From contig JAKSZP010012325.1 of assembly GCA_022478985.1 (NCBI GenBank), forward strand, positions 1-64,000: a stretch of 64,000 nucleotides of DNA, read 5' to 3'. The stretch's first letter is position 1, and each line of letters opens with the position of its first letter. Below the pieces are notes generated by a model. The model did not search any database. It saw only the letters and a list, made by a program, of their open reading frames with translations, and was not told where the DNA came from. The stretch comes from Massospora cicadina (lineage: Eukaryota > Entomophthoromycota > Entomophthoromycetes > Entomophthorales > Entomophthoraceae). Positions 45,301 through 57,200 of this stretch are shown in pieces. The position numbers were made by a program, and so were the translations under genes.

Positions 45301-45990
45301 AGTTCATTATGGATTGCGTCATGCAGAAACATGGTTGTCCACAGTTTATTCTAATGGTAACGGAACAAAGTTCACGTTGCATGTCCTTCCTAAGTTGAAC
45401 AATCTAATGAACATCTGTAGGGTCTTAACTGCCCCATACCACCCTGAATCCAATGGGATGGGTGTATGGGTCAACGGCGCTTTGGTGAACATTCTCTATA
45501 AGTTAGTAAATGATTAGGCCGCTGACTGGAGTACCCTGCTATTCACCACCATCTTTGCATATAATATTAGTATCATTTGAGATAGGGAAAAGTCCCTTTC
45601 AATTAATCTATGGAAGACGTCCAGCTTTGCCAGCATTACTTTATTTATGTGTGGAGGATACTGGCGGATTAAAGCCCCAGCGCTATTTGACTAACTTAAC
45701 AGACACGCTGATAAAAATCAAACTGAAGCATATTCCACTAGTTTAGCTAAGATGATTTGTGATCAGGCGGCTGACCAAAGTAGACGTAGTGGACTCCCAC
45801 AGTTTGATGTAGGAGACCATGTCTTGTTACACAACTAACATGGATTTTGAAGGAAGAAAATGTTCGCTAACATTTGGACCAAACCGTTTGAGATAATTGA
45901 GAAGACTGATATCTATGCCTACACCATTAAGGAACCTGCTGTTTGTTGGATTATCAACTGAGTATACATGAAGTTCCTTTGGCCATATAG
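42370..45990 (+). pseudogene. Element A pol: protease, RT, RNase H, integrase
   Basis: Protease is near 42.38-42.62 kb, with AIIDTGAPVN and the catalytic DTG at 42583-42591. RT starts near 43.6 kb ([23 protein letters not shown], then a stop). Its palm is at 43822-44052 with VLVYLDNINVF, again Asn for the second Asp of YxDD. The connection reads KYLGFLVDSKGLKPQPEKVEA (44.1 kb). RNase H is at about 44.4-44.8 kb. Integrase is at 44.98-45.98 kb: [47 protein letters not shown] and the C-terminal KPFEIIEKTDIYAYTI. The order is Ty3/Gypsy. Stops, shifts and the altered RT site make it dead. Confidence 0.87.
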
Positions 45991-46014
45991 GCAGTAGGAG
46001 CTTATTGTGCAGTC

Positions 46015-46025
46015 AAGGAGGGTAA
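46015..46025 (+). promoter_or_regulatory. Polypurine tract of element A
   Basis: AAGGAGGGTAA directly precedes the 3' LTR start TGTAGAG. Composition and position fit a plus-strand primer. Confidence 0.75.
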
Positions 46026-46525
46026 TGTAGAGAAATTGGTATGACTGGATGATAGACCATATATCTGGAGGATTATATTTTGTGAATTTAGGTGAGCCTC
46101 AAGATTTGGGTGGTATACTATGTCAATGTAAAGTAAATAGATTGAAGTGATAATAGTTTGGTGAATCAAGGGGATTCTATCAAAGCCTCAATGATGGGAC
46201 AAAATACCTAAAATGTAGTAAATAGAGAGTTACTAAGCTGGTGGGGTGAAATCGGCTGGAAATAATGAAGATTAAGAGCCAAACGAGATAATGGGAAGAG
46301 GAGGTCTTTTGGGAGAGAGAAGGAATAGAAAGGGTTTAGTGGAAGTAGTCCGTTATTATATATATTAAATAAAATGGTTCCAATGGGGTGATAGAGCTTT
46401 ATTATTAGTACTTTATTGTTATTTAATGAGGATCAGCAATCATAATATCACTCATCCATTGCTCAGTGGGTTTTAACCTGTGCAACCTGCTCAGTGGATT
46501 CAACCAAAACTAACAAAAGTTAACA
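46026..46525 (+). repeat. 3' LTR of element A
   Basis: This 500 bp partner of 31844-32310 ends AAAGTTAACA. A few insertions and many substitutions separate the two copies, so A is older than B. Confidence 0.86.
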
Positions 46526-47429
46526 TTACTTAAACATGTAAAATTTTGCCCCAGCCTATACTGAGAAATCTGAGATTATTTGATGTGCCTATTCCTTTAG
46601 AATGTCACGGAAACTGGGCCACAAGAGGTCTTTGCCATTAAGTGATATGGCACAAAGATGGTAAAAGCCAAGTCATTCAGGGCTAAAAGGAGGCAACATC
46701 CAATGAGATCCTTAATAAGTTTACAATATAGCTCAGTACATAAAATTTAATAAGAATAAGGTCCAGAAGAAGAGGGGAATAAGCCACCAAAATCTCAGAA
46801 GATATAAAGAAGTTTTTCACAAACTCATGATTTGATGGTGATGTCATAGAGGCATCATAAATGGTAAAGGGATCAAATTTTTTCTTTTTCTACTTTAGCA
46901 GGTAAGCTTTAGATTATGGTGTAGAAAACATATGGTAGGATCAGACATTCTGATATTTTATTGTCACAAGCTATAAAATAATAAAAAAATTTACTATTTA
47001 AGAACATTTAATTTTTAGCTATAGTTGAATACTTGAAAAAAGTAAGAAAAAAACTTTAAAATTTCTATTATCACGGTGAGGAATTGGATGGTTGAATGAG
47101 GTTCCAAAATCAAATCCTAGCTTAGAAATCTTTTCCAAGCAGCTCAATCTCAAACCTTTAAATGCATACATATCTCCAACCTTTTAGTTCATTTTTTGGA
47201 TTTTAGCTATATTTGGGATTTATACTCAATTAGGGATTGTTTCTTGTGGATATCTCAGTTGGAAGGGCACTATCCATTTCTTGTCTATCACCTGAGAGAG
47301 GTTATTAATAGTTATAAAGAAGTGATTGGCCCCTTATTTAAGTAGGTGCCCAGACCTCCTTATGGGATTCTATTTACCCAAAAAAGGCACTAGCTGTGAC
47401 AATAACTGCATACATGACTTCTCACTATT
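46526..47429. other. No recognisable gene
   Basis: This AT-rich sequence lies to the right of element A. Short minus-strand frames near 46.7-46.9 kb look faintly coding, but I cannot link them to any family. No LTR pair, repeat unit or RNA gene was seen. Confidence 0.4.
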
Positions 47430-47815
47430 GTAACGACAGGGCTCCCAAGGCCCAGCCCACCACTGGCTCTAAACCACCACCCCCATATTTGGCCATACCA
47501 ACTCCATATGGTCCTGTCCAAATGGATGGCCTTGCCGGGCATCTGGGCTGAGGTGCGGTGCACCAGCCTCTGTCGCCTCAGGCCCCCAGGCTGAGGTGCA
47601 TCCCTATGGCCTCTGTCACCTCGGGGTTACCCAGCCAAGGTGTGGTCAACCAGCCTCTGTTGCCTCAGGCCACTCTGGCTCCTTACCCTCTCACCAGGGC
47701 AAGGCCACTCTCAAGAGGATCCCAGCGCGTCCACCCCCTTCCTCTCCTCCTCATTGCACTGATCATCCACACCCCCAATCCTTACTTTAAATAAATAAAA
47801 TTTAAATAAAACAGA
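47430..47815 (+). repeat. GC-rich unit with three tandem repeats and AT-rich tail
   Basis: A GC-rich island in AT-rich surroundings holds three diverged copies of a 43-45 bp unit (47547-47589, 47590-47634, 47635-47677), each close to GCTGAGGTGC...CAGCCTCTGTCGCCTCAGG. It ends in a tail of TTAAATAAATAAAATTTAAA type near 47.79-47.81 kb. The tail suggests a plus-strand retroposon. I found no tRNA B box and no CCCCTGGTCGG tail box, and no clear target duplication. The two plus-strand frames across it (47558-47794) are chance openings in Pro/Leu-rich sequence. Confidence 0.5.
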
Positions 47816-48217
47816 TCAAGAGAATAGCGGCCTTTATTGGGAGTAGACTCAAAGTCAGAATAGAATTTCAATACTGAGGTTCATTGGGGCTGACCTCAGA
47901 TTGAAATACTACCAAAAAAGGCTAAATTAATTGTCAGTCATGAGGGGCGCAAAAGCCTCCAGAATTGATGGCATCCAGGAAATTTGATGGAGAATTGGAA
48001 GGGAACCTCAGAACGAACAACCAATCAAATAAATATTTTATTTTAATTTTATTCCATTATTGACCCAAATAGGAAGATCCTACTCAGAATAACGGAATTG
48101 CAACTATCAACACACACGAATCTCATAATTCCCACCTGTGAGATCCATGTAATGATGTCAATCGTTACAACTATCACACTACATGTTTGCTCCCCATCTG
48201 GAATCATCTGCCCCTGC
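47816..48217. other. No recognisable gene
   Basis: This sequence lies between the GC-rich unit and the LTR of element H. It contains AT-rich stretches near 48.02-48.05 kb and no feature I can name. Confidence 0.4.
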
Positions 48218-48982
48218 TGTTGAGATTTAGTTTGATCAACTATATGCTATTGACATAAGCCATAATACCCCAATATCTTAAAAACTTTGCCTTTACCCTT
48301 GTCCTGCTATCTGTATCATTTGGAAGATTGATTCTTATAGCTCCACCATTATATACCTTTCTAGCATTTTCTGACTATTTAAGCATTAATTGTTTAATTA
48401 TAAGATTATGAATTTCTAGAGGATCAAAACTTATTCCACTCAGCAACTGAATGTCCAGTTCCATTCCCACCAATTGTAGATTACCAGAATTACCCAGTAA
48501 AACCATTATGATCATCCCCGCTGTTAAATACCTCAAATATGTCCCTCAAATTTGAACAGACGCTTACCAAGATGCACCTGACGTTAGACAGATGACCATC
48601 AGGTCTCAGATGCATTTATCCACTGGCTATTGGCGAAACATAAGTAGGAAAGGCTAGAATGATTGGAAGCTTCATGGAAGGCTGACATAATAGAGGCCAG
48701 GGTAAAAATTGGAAGGGCATTGTATAGAAATGGGTACTGATGCGGCGACGCACATGCTAGTAAATACCATCAATGGTGGATCTATGTTTTACATTTACAA
48801 TGGATCTCCAGAGCTGAAAGTTCAACGAGAAGATGGTAAATTTTAAAAAATTTTATCTAATAGAGGCTTATATTCTTTCAAGCTTTACGTTTTTTTGAAG
48901 TATACTAAATTCACACAGTTATGTCTATTTGAGTAAAAATTTACCTTTGCCTATCTTGCCCAGTCTCAGTTCCAATTGCAAC
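48218..48982 (+). repeat. 5' LTR of element H
   Basis: The segment runs TGTTGAGATTTAG to AATTGCAACA, 765 bp. It matches 57839-57941 and then 63551-64000 with many differences; the block GCTGTTAAATACCTCAAA is identical in both. Confidence 0.85.
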
Positions 48983-48986
48983 ATTT

Positions 48987-49002
48987 TGGTGCTCACTACA
49001 GG
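48987..49002 (+). promoter_or_regulatory. Primer-binding site of element H
   Basis: TGGTGCTCACTACAGG, identical to C and E, lies four bases after the LTR end. Confidence 0.85.
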
Positions 49003-49047
49003 GGCACTTTTAACAACACCATAGAAGAAACTAGGGAATTAACTACC

Positions 49048-49652
49048 ATGAGTCAAGGTCCCAATCGCTTTGCTATTACATTAGTGACAAGTATCCTCTC
49101 AACCCATGGACTTAGGGGAGCCCTCCAAAACCACTTCACCTCAGCAGTTTTGACAACGAGAATGCTGACGCTCCTGCTATGGAGCTCGTTACCATAAGAC
49201 CATTAGCCTCTCAGTTCTTAATTGTATGGCCAATAATTTCCTCAAAAACAATGAGAAAGTCATGGAATGGCTTCTCCGCGGGTACCATCTCTCCTCTGAA
49301 GCTATCAATTAAGCACACTTGGGGATGTATAAAAGCAACAGAAACCAATACTAAATGTATGTAAACTATTTTATATTTCAGGAGATGATGATGTCCACCA
49401 TGATCAAGAAGATTATTACTCAGATAAAAATAGTGAAATTATGACCCAGTATATACATACATTAATCTGACAGACTATGTGGATCCTCACGTGGAAGTAT
49501 ATTGAGATCAGTGGAGGGTCAAGTTTTTGCAGGCTCATTTCTGAGAAACCAATTAATGGTGTATTGATTGTATGGTACATTCTGACAGGTTTGTGAAGGT
49601 GTTTTATACAATTAACGTCTGTCAGGTTTTTTCTAAGAAGGGTGGAACCTCA
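49048..49652 (+). pseudogene. Element H gag, leader part
   Basis: The Met codon at 49048 (MSQGPNRFAITLVTSILSTHG) follows the primer-binding site at the same distance as in A and C. The frame is open for 50 codons. Degraded sequence then follows to 49652, where an insertion begins. I see weak gag-like composition only, and the start is chosen by position. Confidence 0.5.
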
Positions 49653-49826
49653 TGTTGGTGTTAGTTTATTTGGTTATAGTTAATACCAATTATCCCTTAA
49701 TATTATATCTATATAAAGTATATCATTAAATCTATATTATATTAGGCTTTTAATTATTATATGAAGCAACAAGCAATTCCAATCAATTACACTGGAAATA
49801 GGACTAACAATTTGTTTAACAAAATC

Positions 49827-51756
49827 CTTCTCTCTCTGCTCAGTGTAACTTTCTGAGAAAATTGATTTTAGTAAATTAAAAGCAAACACTTAATTGCACA
49901 CCAAAGTCTTACTCTGATGTCATCTGATCCCCTGCTGACTGTCCCAGCGTGGGGCAGTGGCGAAACTCCCCCTTCCATTTTTCATCTGATAGGAAAACGT
50001 GCTCGGAATGGCTCGCCCAGTCATTCCAAACCCTTTAGACAATTTGTTCCTCCCAAGGATCTTGATGCCCATCTCGCCCAAACCCATACAGTGCCCCGCT
50101 ACCCATTGGTGCTCCCCCAGAGCAACATGCAATTTGGCCTTAGGGTTGAATATGGGATATTCTTCCCCTATGACGACCAAACCATTATCAAAATGGCTCA
50201 GGTGGTGATGACATCAGCCTGCTTTATTGACTTCCGCCCCTATAAGGGGTACTTTGATCTTAACTTCCCATGTGAAGCTGATGCAGCCACTGCAGCAACG
50301 GTGCCATTAATTTACAATAATATTCCCCTCCCAACAACGCGGACCTGGCTCCCAATGGACACCACCTTGGTGGTCAGTTCGCTGGTTTGCCCACCCACCC
50401 CCCCAAAGTGCTCCACCAGGAGCTGATGGAAGGCTTGGCAGCCTACGGCGCCAGCCCCATCTTACAAACTTTGGTCCCAAATGGGGCCACACGCCTCACT
50501 GGGCTTCAGGCGTATGCCACAATCAGCCCTGAATTTACAAAAATTTTGTTGGCAATTCCCCCCCGTGCCATCATCCCATCTGCCCCCAACCATCTGTTCT
50601 GGACCCACGTTGAGGGCGGATGGACGATCTGTCCATCCTGTTTTGAGTTAGACCACTCAAAATGCAAATGCCCATACTCAGAAACTTCTGCCGACGCTGA
50701 AAGTTTGCCTAACACCCGCCAATCTGCCACCTACCATGCACCAACTCCAACATGTGGGTACAATCCTACCTTCCCCTCATCCAATACCTGATGCTATAGC
50801 TGCACCTACAGCCACCAATCAGCACCCACCTTGCCCCAATGCCACAATTAATTCATCCAACCAAACATCAGATTGGATCCCAGTTTGATCCCATGCATCC
50901 ACAAATGAATCAAACAAACCTCAACCATACGCTGATTCCCCAATCCAATTCAACCAAAATCCATGGGAATTACAGGATTAAATTTATGAATCAGGTAATG
51001 TCATTGAAGAACTGACGCTGCAACTCGAGCGGCTCTGTAATGCAGATTGGGATGAAAAATTCCCACCTCAGAAATACGTATCACAACCTAACGCCAAACT
51101 GTTCTACAGTGACCACCAGCTTGCAGTAGACGCAGCTGCCACACCAGATTGCCGTCTGATTCACAAAGCAGCTGCCAAATCTTTGGCTGCGCTTGCAGGA
51201 GGAATTCCACCTCCTGTCATCCCCAAACAATCTTACTCCACAAAGTAAGATCAACATGAAAACCTTACACAAAAACATCACTGAAGCCATCCAGAACGTG
51301 GTAACAGTAGCACGGAATCCAAAAGCAAAATTAACCTGAACCAACATTGCAGCGTTTGTTAAACTCCCAGACGCCCGCCTCAAAGCTGAAGACACTTTGG
51401 TCAAATACATTGTTGGTATAATGATAGGCGGCAACTATTTGGAAGTTCCAGTCATCAAGGATATTGAACCCCATGCCACTGATGCCCTCACACCCTTACT
51501 TTCTGCCTTAATATGCACCCTACTCTGGAATGAGATGGATGCGGCTGAAGATAAGCCCCCCAATCCCCCCTCCCCATCCACCATGGAGGGATAGCAGTAT
51601 TCGCTACCCACCTGGTTGGATATTTTGTTAGGTATGATTCAATCGATCCATCCATTTTGGGCATTTCATTTGAATCGTTAATTTTTATTATTATGATTAT
51701 TAGTTTTAGTTTGGTAATATCCGTCCCCTGGTCGGCTTACCTCAGTTAAATAAAAT
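49827..51756 (+). mobile_element. ORF1-only LINE-type retroposon G2
   Basis: This 1.93 kb plus-strand unit begins CTTCTCTCTCTGCTC and ends GTCCCCTGGTCGGCTTAC plus CTCAGTTAAATAAAAT. Flanking duplicates AATTTGTTTAACAAAATCC (49809-49827) and AATTTGGTTAACAAATCC (51757-51774) differ by one substitution and one gap. Start, stop, length and tail agree with G1. There is no endonuclease or reverse transcriptase, and no internal gap in one copy relative to the other. Confidence 0.82.
49917..51594 (+). pseudogene. G2 ORF1-like zinc-knuckle protein
   Basis: The first open frame, 169 codons from Met 49917, includes FRQFVPPKDLDAHLAQTH and VMTSACFIDFRPYKGYFDLN. A frameshift near 50.39 kb leads to the next frame (to 50791), with SAPNHLFWTHVEGGWTICPS and a complete CX2CX4HX4C knuckle CPSCFELDHSKCKC at about 50.63-50.68 kb. 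The LINE ORF1 at 62.9-61.9 kb has the same arrangement (PFWVTV...PPICTHCDAFSHKARTC). Downstream pieces (NQNPWEL, YESGNVIEELTLQLERL, FYSDHQLAVDAAATPDCRL) are shared with G1. The original product was about 560 residues. It probably bound element RNA. No catalytic domain is visible. Confidence 0.72.
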
Positions 51757-52064
51757 AATTTGGTTAACAAATCCAAATTACCCTCCAAGTGATCCACTGA
51801 TGAGATCTAGTTATTCTGCCTCATGACTGAGATTATTCCTGATTATTCTATCTATCTATTCTTTAATTTATATATTTAACCTTGTTATTTTATTTAATCT
51901 TCATCTATTATACTTCCTTATTACTATAAACAGTACTAAATGTTTTCATAAAAAAGTAACTTTACTTGCAATATTGGCTACTCTTTGAAGTTCAATTGGC
52001 ATATTTATATTTAGATATAGGTGCAAAAACCACCAATTATTATATTCAGCCCGTGGGAACCTCT

Positions 52065-54020
52065 GAACCATCACCAACTGGCTTAGTCCTAACAATAGGA
52101 GGTTTATTTGGACCAATTAATCTTTAATAAAGGTTAAGTCATATATTATTTATATTTTAGAATACAGTGTGAAATCTACAACTTTCTAACCATTTAAGTG
52201 AGCTTTGAAGGACCCAATTTAATTTATTATAGGATTCAGTGCAAATTATGACAAAGTCAAGCAGGCAAAACCCATTCCCAGGTAGATGAACTTGCCAACT
52301 AAATGAATAGCAATCTGGCCCACATCATTGGTGAGGTGCTGTACCAGCGTGGGGCGTCAATCCAATGGGTAGCCAATGTTACCCATAAATGTGGTCAGGT
52401 CATGGAATACCTGAAGGCAGATGTGATGAGACACACAACCCAAGGGCTACCAATTGAGAGGCTCATGCTCAGATGTGTTGCACTATCTGGAGAGTGGTAA
52501 GAGAGTTGAACTGGCAGCTTGTCAATTTTTTGAACACGGCAATTAATCACAAAATCTGATCCAATACCTAGAGCAGAGCACTGATGTCATTTAAGACAGA
52601 ATCTAAAACCTTGAAGAGCATCTGAGTGGCGCCATCCAATCTTCCAACTGCCTATACAGCAAGTTTGGCTCTCTGAATGACCTGGAACAGGCTTAAGTCC
52701 TGAGAATCACACACCTCACTGAGAAACACATTGCTCTAAAAGACCAACTCACAACAACAGACCTATGATAGTAAGAGGTTAAGCAACCCTAGCAACATGA
52801 GGGCGATACCTTTTTGACAAACTAGACCTTTCCAGTATGAAATCCGGGGTGAACTCTGTAGATGATGGAGCCCTCTTGCCAAAAATCAAAGAAAAGCTTC
52901 ACTGATGTGCATGAGTCTAGACCAACAAACTTAGAATCTTAAGTGATGGTGTGTTCTAGGAGCAAAATAATCTGGCAGTTTTTTTTAATACTCACTCCTT
53001 AAAGAATAACTCATACTAGTATCCCAGAAACTCCTGTCAACCATTCTTTAACTGATAAAGACAACTGCGACAAAACATCAGCTCACCCTACGCCTAGCAT
53101 TGTTCTATCCACATCAACTCACTTAAACTTCAGCTTGTGAACCAGTAGTGCTGACTTGCCATACATTCCACAAAGCCTCAGACAAGCATCAGAGGATGCC
53201 AGCGGTTTCATGTCTAAACCATTAAGTTTGAAAATGTTTGACATAAAAGGGAGCATATACACCTTCTTATCACCATTTTATATTATCATGGATGGCACAA
53301 GCGACAAGGCTAAACTGGTGACCCTAATGAACTTGTTGGACCTGTAGGGTCAAGAGCTAGTGGTGCCCAAGATCAGTGAAACTTGGCTGTATTACCAGAA
53401 TATGAAGACCATCATAATAAAGAAATTTGGTGGATCAGAGACAATGACATCCGGGAAGACCGCCTTCTTCAATTTTCCTTTAAGAAGAATGAACAAATCC
53501 TAGAGTTCACTGATTGTTTTTACCTCAAGGCTCAGATGCTATATGGCGCGAAGGTCTTGAACAGCTATGACGCGCAGATTGGATTACAAAATGCTTGTAA
53601 GCTTAAAAGGTACTGTACCAGGTTATGCTACCAATATTGAATGATACTTATAAATGTATTTCAAATGATAAACTATCTCTGCGATGCTCTGCAACCTTTA
53701 AAGCCCGATAAGGGGTATCACGATAAACAAGAGAACTGAAGAAAGCCCCTCCATCAGGACACCAAAGAGAACTGCTCAACTACCACTAGACTTGGAAGGC
53801 CTGACATCCTACATAACCTGTGTCACCAATGCGATTTAAAGGGTCACTACACCAGCTAGTTCAACGCCAAGGTCCCCAAACTGAAAAGCGCATCACATGG
53901 GAGCAAAGGATACTAAAGGGTAGGGAAAAGAGTGGCCAGAGTAGAAATAGATATTCTGCCTCCGCTGGATCCCAACATATCTCTAGTTCAAACCACGACA
54001 CCTCAATGACCTCACCTTTT
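52065..54020 (+). pseudogene. Element H gag, main part
   Basis: Plus-strand frames include NSNLAHIIGEVLYQRGASIQWVANVT (52.30 kb), parallel to PQLYQELPQMIGELLDQRSLLVEWIQDVT in A. A helical stretch follows. MPYIPQSLRQASEDASGF lies at 53156 with a core FDIKGSIYTFLSPFYIIMDGTSDKAK comparable with the A and E core. A 85-codon open frame at 53383 has LLQFSFKKNEQILEFTDCFYLKAQ. A zinc knuckle near 53.82 kb reads CHQCDLKGHYTS, and its last Cys is now Phe after a stop. Many stops break it. Gag would package H RNA. Confidence 0.7.
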
Positions 54021-54229
54021 TGATCCATCGTCACTGGCAATTTACTAGTAGTCGCCACCCACTCACGCCAGGGGGACACTATAACCAGGAAGCCAAAGTA
54101 GTATTAAATCCTTATGTATGCAACTGGATCAGTACAACTTGCGGTTACTTATGTCAATATCCCAAAGCTAGAAGGGGTTGTTATTGCTATCCCCCTTTGA
54201 GAATTATGGAAGTCTAGCCCCCTACTCTG

Positions 54230-57200
54230 CAGTGAATTACAGTCTTATCTGAGTCAGGAAAATAAGCTCAGAATGCAATAATTATACCGCTGATTCTTAC
54301 TATTATGAGTGTACGTACATTGATATTATCATGGGCAAGGTCCAGGTCAGGGCTATAATAGATATCAAGGCTCCTACTGATATTTTATTTAAAAAATTAG
54401 TACAAATTTCTGGGATTATTGAAAGATATCAACCACTACAAGGAATAGAGAACAGCATGACCCAACTCAATTATCTCGCTAGGGCCTACAGCGCAAAGCC
54501 ACTAAGGTTTGTCTCATTATTGTGTCAGTTTCTGCAATCATCTTATCAAGCACCTATTACAATATACCCATTTAACCTCCTTCATGATGATGTAAAATGT
54601 CAAAACTGATTTTGAGAAAATATTCTGGCAATCCTTGGTCAGAACCTTCTGATGTACTACTGGTTCAGAGACCAGAAGTTCGAGAAATGAGCTCTGCTAT
54701 TAATATTATGCTTATAGGATAAAATCATAATCATAAGAAATCAAAAAGGGTGCAGTCATACTCGATATTTATTACACCAAACTTTCAATTGAAATGCACT
54801 CCGCTGAGGTCTGGCCGTCAACTGACCATTCCGCTAGCTACCAGGCATAATGAACACATATATTGATCTGAAAATACTGGCAGGTCTATATGGCGAAGTT
54901 TTTTTTCCCTTCAATTGCTTATACTGAGAAACAACTTTAGTGCCAGGGATCATTCTCCCAAATCATGTAAAGATAAGTGTATTACTAGCTAACATATATG
55001 CACACCTAATCCAGGTGAAAAGGAATCAAATTGTTGCCTTCCTCCACATCATACTGATAGAAGAAGTTCAAGCTGTGCATAGGTTTGGGACACTAAAGGA
55101 GTTTAAGTTGGAGGAAAATAGTTGTGGGCCATTTGTTCAGTCATACCTTATTTTTCTCTGTTCAGTCTGGAAGAAGACAAGAAAGATCAGGCGATGACCC
55201 TATTTAAAAAATATAAATAAATCTTTATGACGGATGACTTTGATTTGGGAAGTGCTAAGGACATACTACATCATATTGACACTGGGAACTATCCACCAAT
55301 ACGCCTCCATCCCATTCGCCAGTCCAGACATTGGATGAGGTGTTAATGTAGAGATCAACCAGATATTTCAGAAGGGAATTCTGGTACAATCAAAAAGCCC
55401 ATGGCAATCCCCAACTTTAATCATAAAAAGAAAGATGTATCAAACCAAGTGGTAATTGACTACCAGCAACTTAACAACATTATGAAGAAGAAATCTTATC
55501 CCCTTCTGAGAAATGATGATGTATTTGATCAACTTGGCAGGGCAAAGTACTCCTTCGCCATGAATCTGATTTCAGCTACTGACAGATAGAGATGCCCTTG
55601 TAAAAACAAGAAAAATGCGCCATCATAACACCCTGAGTACTAGTCTAACACGAATGCTGAAGGGGTTATGTAATGCCTCCACCACATTTTAACAGGCTAT
55701 GGACAGCATACTGGAAGATCTGAAGATTTTTGCATCTCAGTTTACTTGGATGACAAACGTTTTCTCGCGGAAAACAACAAACACTTGCAGCATCTGAATG
55801 AAGTTTACCACCATCTCGCTGCTGCCAATCTGAAATTTAAGTCCTAAGAAGAGTAACTTCTTTCAAGAACAGCTCAAGTACTTGGGCTTCATAACAACAA
55901 GTAGGGCTATGGCCTAAACCGACCAAAATAGAGGCCATCAAAAAGATGAGGACGCTAGCCAGCAAGTGGGACATTTAGATTATCTTATGGATGGTCAGCT
56001 ACTACCGGCTGTTCATAGAAAACATTTTAATAAAGTAGGAGGGCCACTATTTTACCTGTTGAAAAATGGAACCTAATTTGAATGGACTTCAAACTGTCAG
56101 CTGGCTTTTGAACAACTATGCACCTGTCTCGCTTTGGTACCAGTACTCATGTACCTAAATTTTGATAGACTATGCATAATCCAAATGGACGCCTTCCTCA
56201 CCGCCATAGGAGCTGTTTTGTCCCAATTTGATGGCAAATGAAAAAAACAACCTGTAATTTACTGCAGTTGGACGTTAGTTGCACATAATCAAATTAAACT
56301 GTTACCAAAAAGAAATGTCTAGCGTGATATACTTATGAAAGCAATTTATGTCTATGTTCCTGGAATGCACTTCAAGGTAGTACCAATCAATACTAGCTTA
56401 GATGGCTACAAAACCTCAAGGAGATGGATGGACGCAAAGCCAGCTGGGTGCTGTAGTTACAGGCATATGACTTTGAGATTCAGCACCAGCCTGACGTGAA
56501 ACATTAGAATGCTGATGGACTGTCTCATCTTTCCACCATCACATTGACTTACAGCATGGCAGATGGCCTTTATGACAAAATGTTGAGCAAGGAATATGAT
56601 AACAAACAAGAAAAAGTACAACGCGCTTTGTACCAACTCATTAAGAACACCACCGTCAAGGGTGGAAAATTCTTCAAGCCTATTAGAAGACCATGAATAT
56701 ATCATAACATGACCAACTGAGCATACAGATCTGATCATTGGAGCTCACAAGGTCATGAACCATGGAGTTTTTAAGAAAATGTAAAAACAACTGAAACAGA
56801 ACAATTACTGGGAACTAATGCACTTCAATATTCACGAAGCCCTTGGCTGCTTCAGGGAGTGCCAAGTGGAGGCGCCATATTGGATAAGCACTTCATATCA
56901 ACTGGCTAAGCTGAAGTTTGCTTTTTACACAATATCGATTAATTTCTGGGTCCGCTAACTGCCAGTGGAGGAGAATTTTGATATTGTGGTGACCATTGAT
57001 CACCTTACAAAATGGGATAAAACCAAACCAGTTAGAGAACTGGAGGCTGTGACAATCACTAAAGTTATTTTAGAGAATATAGTTTATATACATTTTCCCT
57101 CAATTTATTTTGATGGACAACGGTAATAACTTCACTTTCCAGGTAATTACCATGATAAAAAATCTGATGGGGGTTTTGGGGTATTGATAATGCCATATAA

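Larger units (their letters stand above)
31844..46525 (+). mobile_element. Ty3/Gypsy LTR retrotransposon A (split by element B)
   Basis: This is a plus-strand element with LTRs 31844-32310 and 46026-46525, primer-binding site at 32312 and purine tract AAGGAGGGTAA at 46015-46025. Gene order is gag, protease, RT, RNase H, integrase. Without the 7.33 kb insertion of B (plus 5 bp duplication) it is about 7.35 kb, matching C without its MITE. I found no target duplication (GTCAG at the left, TTACT at the right). Every gene is broken by stops or shifts. Confidence 0.9.
49653..52052. mobile_element. Candidate insertion in H gag that contains G2
   Basis: GTGGAACCTCA at 49642-49652 is nearly repeated as GTGGGAACCTCT at 52053-52064. 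This suggests a target duplication around an insertion. Without G2 the insert is about 470 bp and starts TGTTGGTGTTAG, like an LTR, but its right end lacks a clean CA. A solo LTR of another family fits best. The boundaries are uncertain. Confidence 0.4.

Noticed and set aside
47558..47794. Proline/leucine-rich protein gene
   Set aside because: Two overlapping frames are open only because the sequence is GC-rich and made of tandem repeats.
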